Source of the DNA: Paractinoplanes ovalisporus
Lineage (GTDB): Bacteria > Actinomycetota > Actinomycetes > Mycobacteriales > Micromonosporaceae
Assembly: GCF_016834655.1 (NCBI RefSeq)
Contig: NZ_JAENHP010000003.1
Location: 434,001 to 498,000, forward strand
Length of the DNA: 64,000 nt
Reading direction: 5' to 3'
In this document: in pieces, positions 1 to 7,421 of the stretch
How the letters are laid out: every line of letters begins with the position of its first letter
How positions within the stretch are numbered: position 1 is the first letter of the stretch
Position numbers and translations under genes: made by a program
The notes under the pieces: model-generated
What the model saw: the letters and a program-made list of their open reading frames with translations, nothing else
Database searches by the model: none
What the model was told of the DNA's origin: nothing

Positions 1-1014
1 CCGGCCCGACTCGACGAAGCAGTTCGCGTGCCCGTCGAACCGTCCGGTCATGGGCTTGCCGGCGGCGAGGTCGGTGAAGTTGCGGGCGAACACGTCGACC
101 GAGAAGTGCGCCACGGAACCGGCCTTGGACGTCGGGATGTCGTTGGCGTCGCCGATGGCGAAGATGTTGTCGTGGCCCTTGGCCAGGAACGTGTGCCGGT
201 CGACCGGGACGAGATTGAGCTCGTCGCCCAGCCCCGACCGGGCCACGAAGTCCGCACCCATGTTCAGGGGCACGGTGACCAGCAGGTCGAAGGGGATCCG
301 GCGTTCGTCGTAGGAGACGAGCGACCGGTCCTCGATCCGTTCCACCAGGAAGTCGGGCTCGATCGCGATCTTGCGCTCGTCCAGCATCGAACCCAGCCGG
401 GCGGCGGCGACCGGCTTGGTGAAGGCGCCCGGCAACGGTGTCGCGTACACCAGCTCGGTCCGGTCCCGGATGCCGCGGCCGCGCAGGAACTCGTCGGCCA
501 GGAAGGCGAACTCGAGCGGGGCGACCGGGCACTTGATCGGCATCTCGGTGATGTGCACGACCAGGCGCCCGCCGTCAAAGCGGTCCAGGGCCTCCGCGAG
601 GGCCAGCGCGCCCTCGTAGGTGTAGAAGTCGAAGATCGTCCGGCGCCAATGCCCACCGTCGAGCAGACCCGGGGTCTGCTCCGGCCGTGGGCACACGCCC
701 GTGGCGATCACCAGGTAGTCGTAGTCCACCCGCCGGCCGTCGGCCAGCACGACCTGGTCGTCGGTCGTGACGACCCGGTCGACCTCGGCGTGCACCAGTT
801 CGACGCCGGGACTGATCAGCGGAGCCACCGGCCGGGTGAGCTGGTCCGGGGTGTACTCGCCGAAGGGCAGGAACAGGAAGCCCGGCTGGTAGTAGTGCTG
901 GTCCCGGGGCTCGACCACGGTGATCAGCCAGTCCGCGCGGGCCAGCCGGCGGCGCAGCTTGTCGACCACCATCGTGCCCGCGGTCCCGGCGCCCAGAACG
1001 ACCAGGCGACGCAT
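1..1014 (-). CDS. FAD/NAD(P)-dependent oxidoreductase, sulfide:quinone reductase-like (3' end outside window)
   Basis: This is a pyridine-nucleotide-disulfide-type flavoprotein whose C-terminus lies beyond position 1. The N-terminus reads MRRLVVLGAGTAGTMVVDKL, an FAD-binding GxGxxG fold, and the C-terminal part has the second FAD motif with IFAIGDANDIPTS. A cysteine in the segment PIKCPVAPLEF and another in GHANCFVESGR sit where sulfide:quinone reductases and related NDH-2-like proteins carry redox cysteines. The likely role is electron transfer from sulfide or a similar donor into the quinone pool at the membrane. ATG at 1014 is chosen because GGAGG lies 8 nt upstream; an in-frame ATG at 1020 is too close to it. 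The true substrate is not decided by sequence. Confidence 0.8.
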   Translation of the reverse strand, partial: MRRLVVLGAGTAGTMVVDKLRRRLARADWLITVVEPRDQHYYQPGFLFLPFGEYTPDQLTRPVAPLISPGVELVHAEVDRVVTTDDQVVLADGRRVDYDYLVIATGVCPRPEQTPGLLDGGHWRRTIFDFYTYEGALALAEALDRFDGGRLVVHITEMPIKCPVAPLEFAFLADEFLRGRGIRDRTELVYATPLPGAFTKPVAAARLGSMLDERKIAIEPDFLVERIEDRSLVSYDERRIPFDLLVTVPLNMGADFVARSGLGDELNLVPVDRHTFLAKGHDNIFAIGDANDIPTSKAGSVAHFSVDVFARNFTDLAAGKPMTGRFDGHANCFVESGR

Positions 1015-1039
1015 CGTCATCACCTCCGAGCCGGTCGCG

Positions 1040-1315
1040 TCAGGACGACAGATGGGCCGGTCGATGGGTGAACTGCTCGATGTCACCGGCCGTGACGTCG
1101 AGCAGCTTGTAGGCCAGGTCGGCCAGGGCCCGCGCGGTGGCCAGCTCGTCACCGATCTCGGGCACCTCCGTGTCGGCCGGGCGGCGGCGCGCCTCGCCCT
1201 CGCCACGCAACGGCGTGCGGGAGTCGGTGTGCAGCACGGCCGCGGCCCGGGTGCGGCGCTCGTCCTCGTACTCGCTGATGGTGACCTCGACCGTCCAGGT
1301 CCGGGTGTGCATCAT
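1040..1315 (-). CDS. DUF1876 family protein (Rv1738/Rv2632c-like)
   Basis: A 91-residue protein beginning MMHTRTWTVEVTISEYEDER with a downstream segment TRAAAVLHTD and a helical C-terminal half (GDELATARALADLAYKLLD). This is the DUF1876 pattern: a small alpha/beta double-stranded-RNA-binding-like fold. In M. tuberculosis the member Rv1738 belongs to the DosR dormancy regulon and structurally resembles ribosome hibernation factors. Here a DosR-like box is centred 66 nt upstream of the ATG (1374-1388), which fits the same regulation. A role in ribosome silencing is inferred from the family and is not shown here. Confidence 0.8.
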   Translation of the reverse strand: MMHTRTWTVEVTISEYEDERRTRAAAVLHTDSRTPLRGEGEARRRPADTEVPEIGDELATARALADLAYKLLDVTAGDIEQFTHRPAHLSS

Positions 1316-1373
1316 GACGACACCTCCTACGGTTCCGATGCCTCCATCGCAGCGCCCGGCACATCACGTCACC

Positions 1374-1388
1374 AGTGCCTAAGGTCCC
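1374..1388. promoter_or_regulatory. DosR-like box upstream of the DUF1876 gene
   Basis: On the minus strand it reads GGGACCTTAGGCACT, close to the window consensus GGGACYTTCGGCCCT. It lies 66 nt from the DUF1876 start and immediately before the truncated kinase reading frame on the other strand. Confidence 0.6.
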
Positions 1389-1402
1389 GCCGGGGTGGTT
1401 CG

Positions 1403-2056
1403 TTGCCCCCTACGACGCCGCTGCGGCACCACTACATCGCCTACCGGGCGTTCGTGCGGGCCAAGGTGGCCTGTCTGCGGCACGCGCAGGGCGACCCGTC
1501 GGCCGGGGCGGACGTGCGGGCGTACACCGATCTGACCGTGCGGCACCTGCGCGCGGGCACGGTGCGCCTGATCCTCGTCGGTGGTGGCCCGGCCACCGGC
1601 AAGACCACCCTGGCCGGCGGGATCGCCGATCGTCTCGGCGCTGTCGTGCTGAGCAGCGACCGCGTCCGTAAGGAAATGGCCGGCCTCTCCCCCGGCCTGA
1701 GCGCCGCGGCCGCCTGTCAGAACGGCATCTACACCCGCGAGTGGACCGACCGGACCTACCGGGAACTGCTGCTGCGGGCGGGCGACCTGCTCCGGCGCGG
1801 CGAGACGGTGGTGCTCGACGCGTCCTGGATCGCGGCCCGGCATCGGGCGGCGGCCCGGCAGGTGGCCGTCGAGACGCACAGCGACCTTTGTCAGCTGCGG
1901 TGCACGGCCGACCGGCCCACTGTCGTCCGGCGCCTGGCCCACCGTACGGGAAGCATGTCCGACGCCGACGCCGCGATCGCCGACGCCATGGCGGACGCCG
2001 CCGCGCCCTGGCCCGAGACGGCGGTGATGACGGCGAATCCCTCGAACACGCGCTGA
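1403..2056 (+). CDS. P-loop kinase half of an Rv2004c-like APH/kinase protein, N-terminal half missing
   Basis: The protein carries a clear Walker A motif (LVGGGPATGKTT) followed by an AAA/zeta-toxin-like kinase domain (VVLSSDRVRKEMAG, VVLDASWIAARHR). It starts with a segment, LRHHYIAYRAFVRAKVACLR, that in full-length relatives such as Rv2004c is the END of an aminoglycoside-phosphotransferase-like domain. That APH domain of roughly 300 residues is absent: upstream is the DUF1876 gene on the opposite strand and its promoter box. No good ribosome-binding site or ATG exists; the TTG at 1403 is a guess and internal GTG codons near 1454 are alternatives. It is best read as the surviving 3' half of a deleted gene, possibly no longer expressed. 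The kinase domain itself looks intact. Confidence 0.6.
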   Translation: MPPTTPLRHHYIAYRAFVRAKVACLRHAQGDPSAGADVRAYTDLTVRHLRAGTVRLILVGGGPATGKTTLAGGIADRLGAVVLSSDRVRKEMAGLSPGLSAAAACQNGIYTREWTDRTYRELLLRAGDLLRRGETVVLDASWIAARHRAAARQVAVETHSDLCQLRCTADRPTVVRRLAHRTGSMSDADAAIADAMADAAAPWPETAVMTANPSNTR

Positions 2057-2090
2057 ACGTCATCGAACCGGGCCGGTAGGCGGCGCCGCC

Positions 2091-2105
2091 GGGACGTCCG
2101 GCCCT
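2091..2105. promoter_or_regulatory. DosR-like box upstream of the aldolase gene
   Basis: GGGACGTCCGGCCCT differs at two positions from the window consensus. Its centre is 60 nt upstream of the aldolase ATG at 2158. Confidence 0.55.
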
Positions 2106-2157
2106 GCCCGGGGCCGCGACGCGGACGCACGGTGGGATCGAGGGAAAGGAGACCCCC

Positions 2158-3051
2158 ATGAGTGCGCGGCTACGACTGTCGAGCTGCGGTCTGAGCGCGG
2201 GCAAGCGGGCTCGGCTGCACCGGATTCTCTACAAACACGGACTCGGCAACGGCACGGCGCTGTTCCTGCCGTACGACCAGGGACTCGAACACGGGCCCCG
2301 GGACTTCTTCGCCGATCCGGTCGCCGGGGATCCGCGTTACATCGTGCGCCTGGCCCTGGAGGGTGGCTTCAACGGCATCGCCATCCAGATCGGCCTGGCC
2401 GAGAAGTTCTACTGGGACTACGCGGGCGAGGTGCCGCTGATCCTGAAGCTCAACGGCAAGACCGACATCCCCAGCGACGCGCGGGCCCTGTCCCCGCTGC
2501 ACGCTTCGGTCGAGGACGCCGTACGGCTGGGGGCGGACGCGGTCGGCTACACGCTGTACGTCGGAAGTCCCGCCCAGGAGGACGACTTCGCCCAGTACCG
2601 GGTCGTGCGCCAGGAGGCCCAGCGGCTCGGTATGCCGCTGATCGTGTGGGCCTACCCGCGCGGTGAGGCCATCGAGCACAAGGGCGGCAAGGACTCCTTC
2701 TATGCGGTGCACTACGCCGCCCGGGTCGCCAGCGAGCTGGGCGCCGACGTGGTCAAGGTGAATTTCCCGCACCCCGAGAAGCACACCGCGGTGCCGGCCG
2801 ACTACGCGGGCGAATTCAGCAGTCAGGACGCCATCGACGCGGTGGTCCGCGCGGCCAACCGGACGATGGTGCTGGTGTCCGGCGGCAGCCGGGCCAGCGA
2901 CGAGGTCATGTTCGAGAAGGCTCACGAGTCCATGTCCGCCGGCGCCACCGGGCTGATCTTCGGCCGCAACGTCTGGCAGCGCGACCACGAGGAGTCCCTG
3001 AAGTTCGTGGACCGGCTGCGGCAGATCCTCGCCAAGTACCCCACGCCCTGA
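2158..3051 (+). CDS. fbaB: Class I fructose-bisphosphate aldolase (DhnA/FbaB type)
   Basis: A 297-residue TIM-barrel aldolase of the archaeal/DhnA class I family, which forms a Schiff base and needs no metal. Visible hallmarks are LFLPYDQGLEHGPRDFF near the N-terminus, the strand VPLILKLNGKTDIP, LIVWAYPRGEAI, the candidate Schiff-base lysine in ADVVKVNFPHPEKH, and the phosphate-binding end VLVSGGSR plus ATGLIFGRNVWQR. It would cleave or form fructose 1,6-bisphosphate in glycolysis/gluconeogenesis. ATG at 2158 follows AAAGGAG with good spacing. The next gene begins 14 nt after its stop, so the two are probably cotranscribed. The upstream box suggests hypoxic control of carbon flux. Confidence 0.88.
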   Translation: MSARLRLSSCGLSAGKRARLHRILYKHGLGNGTALFLPYDQGLEHGPRDFFADPVAGDPRYIVRLALEGGFNGIAIQIGLAEKFYWDYAGEVPLILKLNGKTDIPSDARALSPLHASVEDAVRLGADAVGYTLYVGSPAQEDDFAQYRVVRQEAQRLGMPLIVWAYPRGEAIEHKGGKDSFYAVHYAARVASELGADVVKVNFPHPEKHTAVPADYAGEFSSQDAIDAVVRAANRTMVLVSGGSRASDEVMFEKAHESMSAGATGLIFGRNVWQRDHEESLKFVDRLRQILAKYPTP

Positions 3052-3064
3052 ACGGAGCCGCACC

Positions 3065-3616
3065 ATGAAGGCCCTGGTCGTGTACGAATCGATGTTCGGC
3101 AACACCGAGGAGCTCATCGGGTCGGTGGCGCTCCAGACGGCCACGCACGGGGCCGGTCCCGTGCTTGTGGCTCGCGGCACGCCCCGCTCGGACGGCCCGG
3201 TGGTGGTGGGTGTCGACGGTTCCCCCGTCTCCGCCGAAGCTCTCCGGTTCGCGGCGGAGGAAGCCGCCCTGCGGGGCGCCGAGCTCGTCGCCGTGCACGC
3301 GTGGAACGGCGGGGACGGCACGGAACTCAACGCGCACCTGCCGATGAGCTACAGCACCTGGTCGGGCGAGGACGAGGAGCGCCGGGTGCTCGCCGAGGCT
3401 CTGGCCGGGCTGGCCGAGAAATACCCCGACCTTCCCGTACGGCGTGAGGTGGTCGACGGCTCGGCGCGCGCTCACCTGACCCGGTGGTCGACGACCGCCC
3501 AGCTGATCGTGGTCGGCAGCCGCGGGCACGGCGGTTTCACGGGGCTGCTGCTCGGTTCGGTCGTTCAGCACCTGCTCCACCACGCCGACTGCCCCGTCGC
3601 CGTGGTCAGACCCTAG
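3065..3616 (+). CDS. Chimera: flavodoxin N-terminus fused to a USP tail and a complete USP domain
   Basis: Residues 1-17 (MKALVVYESMFGNTEEL) are a textbook flavodoxin start including the FMN phosphate loop. The sequence then changes abruptly to IGSVALQTATHGAGPVLVAR, which matches the last strand and helix of a universal stress protein domain. A complete second USP domain follows (VVVGVDGSPVSAEAL to GSRGHGGFTGLLLGSV with the ATP-binding G-x2-G-x9-GS pattern). The most economical explanation is an in-frame deletion joining the start of a flavodoxin gene to the middle of a tandem USP gene. At 183 residues it is shorter than a tandem USP (about 280-300). It sits 14 nt after the aldolase. The last bases overlap the stop of the convergent ABC gene at a shared CTAG. 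Confidence 0.75.
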   Translation: MKALVVYESMFGNTEELIGSVALQTATHGAGPVLVARGTPRSDGPVVVGVDGSPVSAEALRFAAEEAALRGAELVAVHAWNGGDGTELNAHLPMSYSTWSGEDEERRVLAEALAGLAEKYPDLPVRREVVDGSARAHLTRWSTTAQLIVVGSRGHGGFTGLLLGSVVQHLLHHADCPVAVVRP

Positions 3617-4482
3617 GCGTCCGGCCCGCCCGTCACCGCCGTGAGCTCCACGAAGCGCTCCTCGAGGGTGGCGCGGGCGAGCCGGACCACCGCTCCCGTC
3701 CCGGACAGGGCCGATCGGACCGATTCCAGGCTCGCGCCTGGCACCCGCAGTGTCCGGCCGACCAGGGCCGCGCGCAGCCCAGCTTGTTCCAGGGCGCGCA
3801 GGGCCCGCGGCCAGTCGGCACCTTCCACCACCACGACCTGGGAATCGCCCACGATGCCGGTCACCGTGCCGTCGGCCACCCGCCGCCCCGCGGCCAGCAT
3901 GACCAGCCGATCACATTCCTCGGCCTCCTCCATGCTGTGCGTGGAGACCAGCGCGGCCGCGCCCCCGTCCGTCACCTCATGGATCACGTCCCACAGCCGG
4001 GTCCGGCCCAGCGCGTCGACCCCGGAAGTCGGCTCGTCCAGCACGTACAGGCCCGGCGCGTGGCTGAACGCGGCGGCGAAAGCCAACCGGCGCCGCAGGC
4101 CGAGGGAGAGCGCACCCGCGAGCGCCCCGGGTGGCACCGCCAGGGCGGCCGGCAGGACCGGGGGGCGCACGCCGAAGGCCGCATCGACGAAATCCAGGTT
4201 CTCGGCCGCGGTGAGATCCTCGTACAGACCGAAGCCCTGGGGAACGTACCCGATGCGCCGGCGGGAACGCCGCGACGGGACCTCGCCGAACAGGCTGACC
4301 CGGCCCGCGGACGGCACCAGCAGACCGAGCAGAAGCCTGATCAGGGTGGTCTTGCCGGCACCGTTGGCACCGAGCAGACCGACGACCTCCCCCTGGTGCA
4401 CTTGCAGGCCGACGTTCCGCAGAACGGTCAGGGCGCCGTAGCGGTAGGACACGCCTTCGCACTGTGCCAGCAGCTCACTCAT
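3613..4482 (-). CDS. ABC transporter ATP-binding protein (second ATPase of an exporter)
   Basis: This is a CcmA-type ABC ATPase of about 289 residues, with Walker A GANGAGKTT, a diverged signature ALSLGLRRRLAFA in place of LSGGQ, Walker B LYVLDEPTSGVD and the H-loop STHSMEEAEECD. It ends with an accessory region (SLESVRSALSGTGAVVRLARATLEERFVELT) typical of drug/lipid exporters. Start ATG 4482 is preceded by GAGGGGG. A GTG at 4527 overlapping the upstream stop is possible but lacks support. It is the third gene of a permease-ATPase-ATPase operon (6400 to 3613). The pair of ATPases may replace the single two-domain ATPase found in YbhF-type systems. The substrate is unknown. Confidence 0.82.
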   Translation of the reverse strand: MSELLAQCEGVSYRYGALTVLRNVGLQVHQGEVVGLLGANGAGKTTLIRLLLGLLVPSAGRVSLFGEVPSRRSRRRIGYVPQGFGLYEDLTAAENLDFVDAAFGVRPPVLPAALAVPPGALAGALSLGLRRRLAFAAAFSHAPGLYVLDEPTSGVDALGRTRLWDVIHEVTDGGAAALVSTHSMEEAEECDRLVMLAAGRRVADGTVTGIVGDSQVVVVEGADWPRALRALEQAGLRAALVGRTLRVPGASLESVRSALSGTGAVVRLARATLEERFVELTAVTGGPDA

Positions 4483-4551
4483 CGCCCGCCCCCTCGGCCT
4501 CGATCTCGCACTGTGCCGGCAGCTCACTCATCGCCCGCCTCCTCGGCCTCG
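4457..4551. repeat. Tandem 46-bp duplication (period 49 bp) over the junction of two ABC ATPase genes
   Basis: Positions 4457-4502 and 4506-4551 are the same 46 bp with two mismatches. Each copy contains the ribosome-binding purine run, a start ATGAGTGAGCTG and the beginning of the downstream ATPase. The duplication turned an ordinary ATGA-type gene overlap into a 41-nt spacer and left a dead copy of the start region behind. Confidence 0.85.
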
Positions 4552-5339
4552 CGGAGTGCGGCCACGACGACCGCGTCCTGCAGATCCGGCCGGATGACCT
4601 CGCCGTCGCCGCCCGCCGGATGCCAGACCCGCCAGGAGCGGCCCCGGCGCCAGGCGTACGGGCCGGACGGGCGGGAGTCCGCGGCCCGGATCTGCCCGGG
4701 CACCGCCGCCACGATCCCGGCCGGAGCGCCCTGCAGCACCGTGCGGCCGTGGTCGAGCACGACCACCTCGCCGGCCCGCTCGGCCTCGTCCAGATAGGTG
4801 GTGCTGAGCACGACCGCGGCGCACCGGGCGGCCTCGCGGGCGATGAGCCACCACAGGTCGGCCCGGCTGACCGGGTCCACGCCGGTCGTGGGCTCGTCGA
4901 GGATCAGCAGGTCCGGTTGGTGTACCAGGGCCATGGCCACCCCGAGCTTCTGCCGCATGCCGCCCGACAGCCGCGCCCCCAGCCGCCCGGCGGCAGCGGT
5001 CAGGCCGGTGATCGCGAGCAGGGCGCGAATCCGCTCGTCGGCGGCCGCGGAGCCCATCCGGTGCACGGTCGCGGCGAAGCGAAGATTCTCGGCCGCGGTC
5101 AGGTCGGGGTAGACACCGGAGGAGGCCGGAAGGAAACCGAGCCTGGACCTCGTCGCCGTGCCCACCTGGCCGGCGGTGGGCGCGAGGAGACCGGCGAGCA
5201 CCGCGAGCAGCGACGACTTGCCCGACCCGTCGCCGCCGACCACCGCGACGATGCCGCCCGGCGCCACATCGAGCGTCGCGCCGTCCAGGACAAGCCGGCC
5301 ACCGCGGGTCACCGACACACCGGTCAGGCCCCAGGTCAC
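4524..5339 (-). CDS. ABC transporter ATP-binding protein (first ATPase of an exporter)
   Basis: A 271-residue ABC ATPase with Walker A VGGDGSGKSS (an unusual D in place of the common N/S), signature LSGGMRQKLGVAMAL, Walker B LLILDEPTTGVDPVSR and the switch region STTYLDEAERAGE, in which the usual switch-loop histidine is replaced. The GTG start at 5339 overlaps the permease stop by four bases (GTGA), typical of translational coupling. The loss of the H-loop histidine and the degenerate signature of the partner ATPase (3613-4482) together suggest an asymmetric heterodimer with one competent site. That is an inference. Its C-terminus falls inside the 49-bp duplication. Confidence 0.83.
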   Translation of the reverse strand: MTWGLTGVSVTRGGRLVLDGATLDVAPGGIVAVVGGDGSGKSSLLAVLAGLLAPTAGQVGTATRSRLGFLPASSGVYPDLTAAENLRFAATVHRMGSAAADERIRALLAITGLTAAAGRLGARLSGGMRQKLGVAMALVHQPDLLILDEPTTGVDPVSRADLWWLIAREAARCAAVVLSTTYLDEAERAGEVVVLDHGRTVLQGAPAGIVAAVPGQIRAADSRPSGPYAWRRGRSWRVWHPAGGDGEVIRPDLQDAVVVAALREAEEAGDE

Positions 5340-6400
5340 GGCTTCGCCCCGGCCGTGGTCCGGGGCGCCGACCGGCGACCGGCACGCCCAGCGCCGCGCG
5401 GGAGCAGGAACGCCCGGAAGCGCAGCGTCGCGAACGTCACCACGGCCGCGCCCAGCAGGGCCAGGTAGAGGAAGGGCTGCCACAGGGCGGTGAGGGGTGA
5501 GCCGCGCAGCATGACGCCCCGCGAGATCTGGGTGAAGTAGGTCAGTGGCAGCACGTAGCCGATCCAGCGCACCCCGAGGGGCATCGAGCGCAGCGGGAAG
5601 ATGAGGCCGGACAGCAGCACCTGCGGCAGCAGCGTCATGATGGCCAGCTGGATGGCCTGGCCCTGGTTCTGCGACACGCTGCTGATCAGCACGCCGGTGC
5701 CCAGCGTCACGAACAGGAACAGCAGCGCGCCGAGCGCCAGCACCAGCAGCGACCCGTGGAACGGCACACCGAACAGCAGCGTGCCGGCCGCGACCACGAC
5801 GGTCAGATCGACTGCCGCCACCAGGAAGTAGGGTGCGATCTTGCCGACGAACACGTCCCACGGCCGCAGCGGCATCACCGCCAGCTGTTCCAGGGTGCCG
5901 CTCTGCCGTTCCCGCACCACGCCGAGGCTGGTGATGACCGTGCCGACGAACAGCAGGATCATCCCGGCCAGCCCCGGAACCATGACCGCCGAGGTCCGGA
6001 GATCGGGGTTGAACAACACGTCGACCCGCGGGCTGCCGCCGACCCGGGCCAGGGCCGCGCGGGCGGCGTTGGCGGTGAACAGCTCGGAGCCGTCGAGGAG
6101 AACGGTGATCGCGCCCGGATCGGCGACCACGGCGACCGGGACGTCGCCGTCGCGCAAGGCCCGCACCGCGTCCTGCCGGTCCTCGGCCGGTGCGACGGCG
6201 CGCACGTCGAACGGCGCGGGAAGCCGGGCCGCGACCTCGGCGGCACCGGTGCCGACCACCCGGACCGGGATGGAGGTGACGTCGAAACTGGCCGCGTAGC
6301 CGAACACGATCAGCAGCAGCAGCGGCATCACGACCATCATGGCCAGGGTGCGCCGGTCCCGGCGCATCTGCCGGAACTCCTTGACGATCATCGCCCACAT
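5336..6400 (-). CDS. ABC-2 type transporter permease
   Basis: A 354-residue membrane protein with an N-terminal segment (MIVKEFRQMRRDRRTLAMMV) leading into the first helix, a large extracytoplasmic domain of about 130 residues, and a block of five helices near the C-terminus containing the ABC-2 pattern (VRERQSGTLEQLAVMPLRPWDVFVGK). This is the architecture of YbhR/YhhJ-type export permeases. ATG at 6400 has GGAGAA 5 nt upstream. It is followed by two ATPase genes with a four-base overlap and then a short gap. The substrate could be a drug, lipid or other hydrophobic compound; sequence alone does not say. Confidence 0.85.
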   Translation of the reverse strand: MWAMIVKEFRQMRRDRRTLAMMVVMPLLLLIVFGYAASFDVTSIPVRVVGTGAAEVAARLPAPFDVRAVAPAEDRQDAVRALRDGDVPVAVVADPGAITVLLDGSELFTANAARAALARVGGSPRVDVLFNPDLRTSAVMVPGLAGMILLFVGTVITSLGVVRERQSGTLEQLAVMPLRPWDVFVGKIAPYFLVAAVDLTVVVAAGTLLFGVPFHGSLLVLALGALLFLFVTLGTGVLISSVSQNQGQAIQLAIMTLLPQVLLSGLIFPLRSMPLGVRWIGYVLPLTYFTQISRGVMLRGSPLTALWQPFLYLALLGAAVVTFATLRFRAFLLPRGAGRAGRRSAPRTTAGAKP

Positions 6401-6409
6401 GGCTTCTCC

Positions 6410-6799
6410 TCACCGGCCCGCGGTCAGCACGGGGCAGCGTGAACGACGGGTCACCGCGCTCACCAGCGCCGACTCAAGAGTGGTGACGGGGGCGGGCAAC
6501 ACGGCGAGACAGCACCCGCCGGTCGCGGCGGTCACGAAGATGGCGGGATCCACGGCGGAGGACTTCGAGACCGTGAGGGCCACCGCCGGATACTTCTCTG
6601 CCCACCGCTCGATGGCGTCCGGGAGGCCGGTGTCGACCGCGGCCGGCGCGGCGATCAGCACGGTGAGGGGCGCCCGCCGGCGATCTGCCTCGGCGAAGGC
6701 GGCGCGCAGGACGTCGTCGGCTGACGCCGGGGAGAACAGCCCGGCCAGCACCGGGTTATCCACGGTCGGTGTGCTCACGTCGTACGGGAAAGTGGTCAT
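6410..6799 (-). CDS. Short USP-like protein
   Basis: A 129-residue protein starting MTTFPYDVSTPTVDNPVLAG. The order of elements (LRAAFAEADRRRAPLTVLIA, then AIERWAEKYPAVALTVSKSS, then VSAVTRRSRCPVLTAG) follows a single universal stress protein domain, but the ATP-binding glycine motif is missing. I therefore call it only USP-like. ATG 6799 is chosen over upstream in-frame codons because GGAGGACAGCG precedes it. A DosR-like box is centred 67 nt upstream. It is 10 nt ahead of the ABC permease gene, so it may be the first gene of that operon. Confidence 0.6.
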   Translation of the reverse strand: MTTFPYDVSTPTVDNPVLAGLFSPASADDVLRAAFAEADRRRAPLTVLIAAPAAVDTGLPDAIERWAEKYPAVALTVSKSSAVDPAIFVTAATGGCCLAVLPAPVTTLESALVSAVTRRSRCPVLTAGR

Positions 6800-6858
6800 C
6801 GCTGTCCTCCGGGATCCCGGCCTCCGGATCCAGCGTCCCGCCGTCCGGCTGCGCGGGG

Positions 6859-6874
6859 CAGAGTCGGAGGTCCC
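6859..6874. promoter_or_regulatory. DosR-like box upstream of the USP-like/ABC exporter operon
   Basis: Minus strand GGGACCTCCGACTCTG matches the window consensus at 12 of 16 positions and is centred 67 nt from the ATG at 6799. Confidence 0.4.
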
Positions 6875-6927
6875 GGCCGCACAGGCCGACCGGCGGCCTG
6901 GCGGGGCCACCGGTCGGGGCGTGGGAT

Positions 6928-7320
6928 TCACTCAGCGGTGATCGCGATCGAGCGACCCGCCGGCTGCGGCGCCGAGAGCGGCACCTTGATCTCGAGGATT
7001 CCCTTGCGGTAGGAGGCCACGATCTTGCCCTCGTCCGCGTTGGCCGGCAGACGCACCGACCGTTGCATCGATCCGTAGTGGAACTCGCTGCGGTTGAGCC
7101 CCTTCTCCTCCTCGCGGCGCTCGGCCTTCACCGTCAGCACACCGTGCAGCGCGGTGATGTGCAGATCCTTGTCAGGGTCGAGCCCGGGCAGCTCCGCGCG
7201 CAGCAGGTACTCCTCGTCGGTCATCCGGTCCTCGAAGCGGATCGCCGGCAGCGGCCGGGGGAAGTCGACCTCCAGCCAGTCGGTCATGTCTCCGAAGAGC
7301 CGGGGCAGCAGTCCAGCCAT
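6928..7320 (-). CDS. Hsp20/alpha-crystallin small heat shock protein
   Basis: A 130-residue small heat shock protein. The alpha-crystallin domain runs from about residue 30 to the end: EYLLRAELPGLDPDKDLHI, LTVKAERREE, the strand RSVRLPANADEGKIVASYRKGILEIKVP and a short C-terminal tail with IAITAE. Such proteins hold unfolding proteins in large oligomers. The M. tuberculosis relative HspX (Rv2031c) is the best known DosR target, and here too a good box lies 68 nt upstream (7380-7395). ATG 7320 follows GAAGGAGAAGAAG; an upstream GTG/ATG frame extension is less likely. Confidence 0.9.
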   Translation of the reverse strand: MAGLLPRLFGDMTDWLEVDFPRPLPAIRFEDRMTDEEYLLRAELPGLDPDKDLHITALHGVLTVKAERREEEKGLNRSEFHYGSMQRSVRLPANADEGKIVASYRKGILEIKVPLSAPQPAGRSIAITAE

Positions 7321-7379
7321 CTTCTTCTCCTTCCGTCCTTCGTCCGCTTCCATCCGACCGCGCGGCAACGGGAGCGGGC

Positions 7380-7395
7380 AGGGCCGAAGGACTCG
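7380..7395. promoter_or_regulatory. DosR-like box upstream of hsp20
   Basis: Minus strand CGAGTCCTTCGGCCCT, 13-14 matches to the window consensus, centred 68 nt from the hsp20 ATG. A second symmetric element, GGGACCTGTCCC, lies just upstream at 7409-7420 but has shorter half-site spacing. Confidence 0.6.
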
Positions 7396-7421
7396 TCCCG
7401 CCGACTGCGGGACCTGTCCCG

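Noticed and set aside
920..1402. Upstream extension of the truncated kinase frame
   Set aside because: The extension is antisense to the DUF1876 and flavoprotein genes and shows no APH-domain motifs.
7409..7420. GGGACCTGTCCC as a separate DosR-like box
   Set aside because: The half-sites are two bases closer than in all good boxes, and it lies at the end of the neighbouring USP gene; kept only as a remark.
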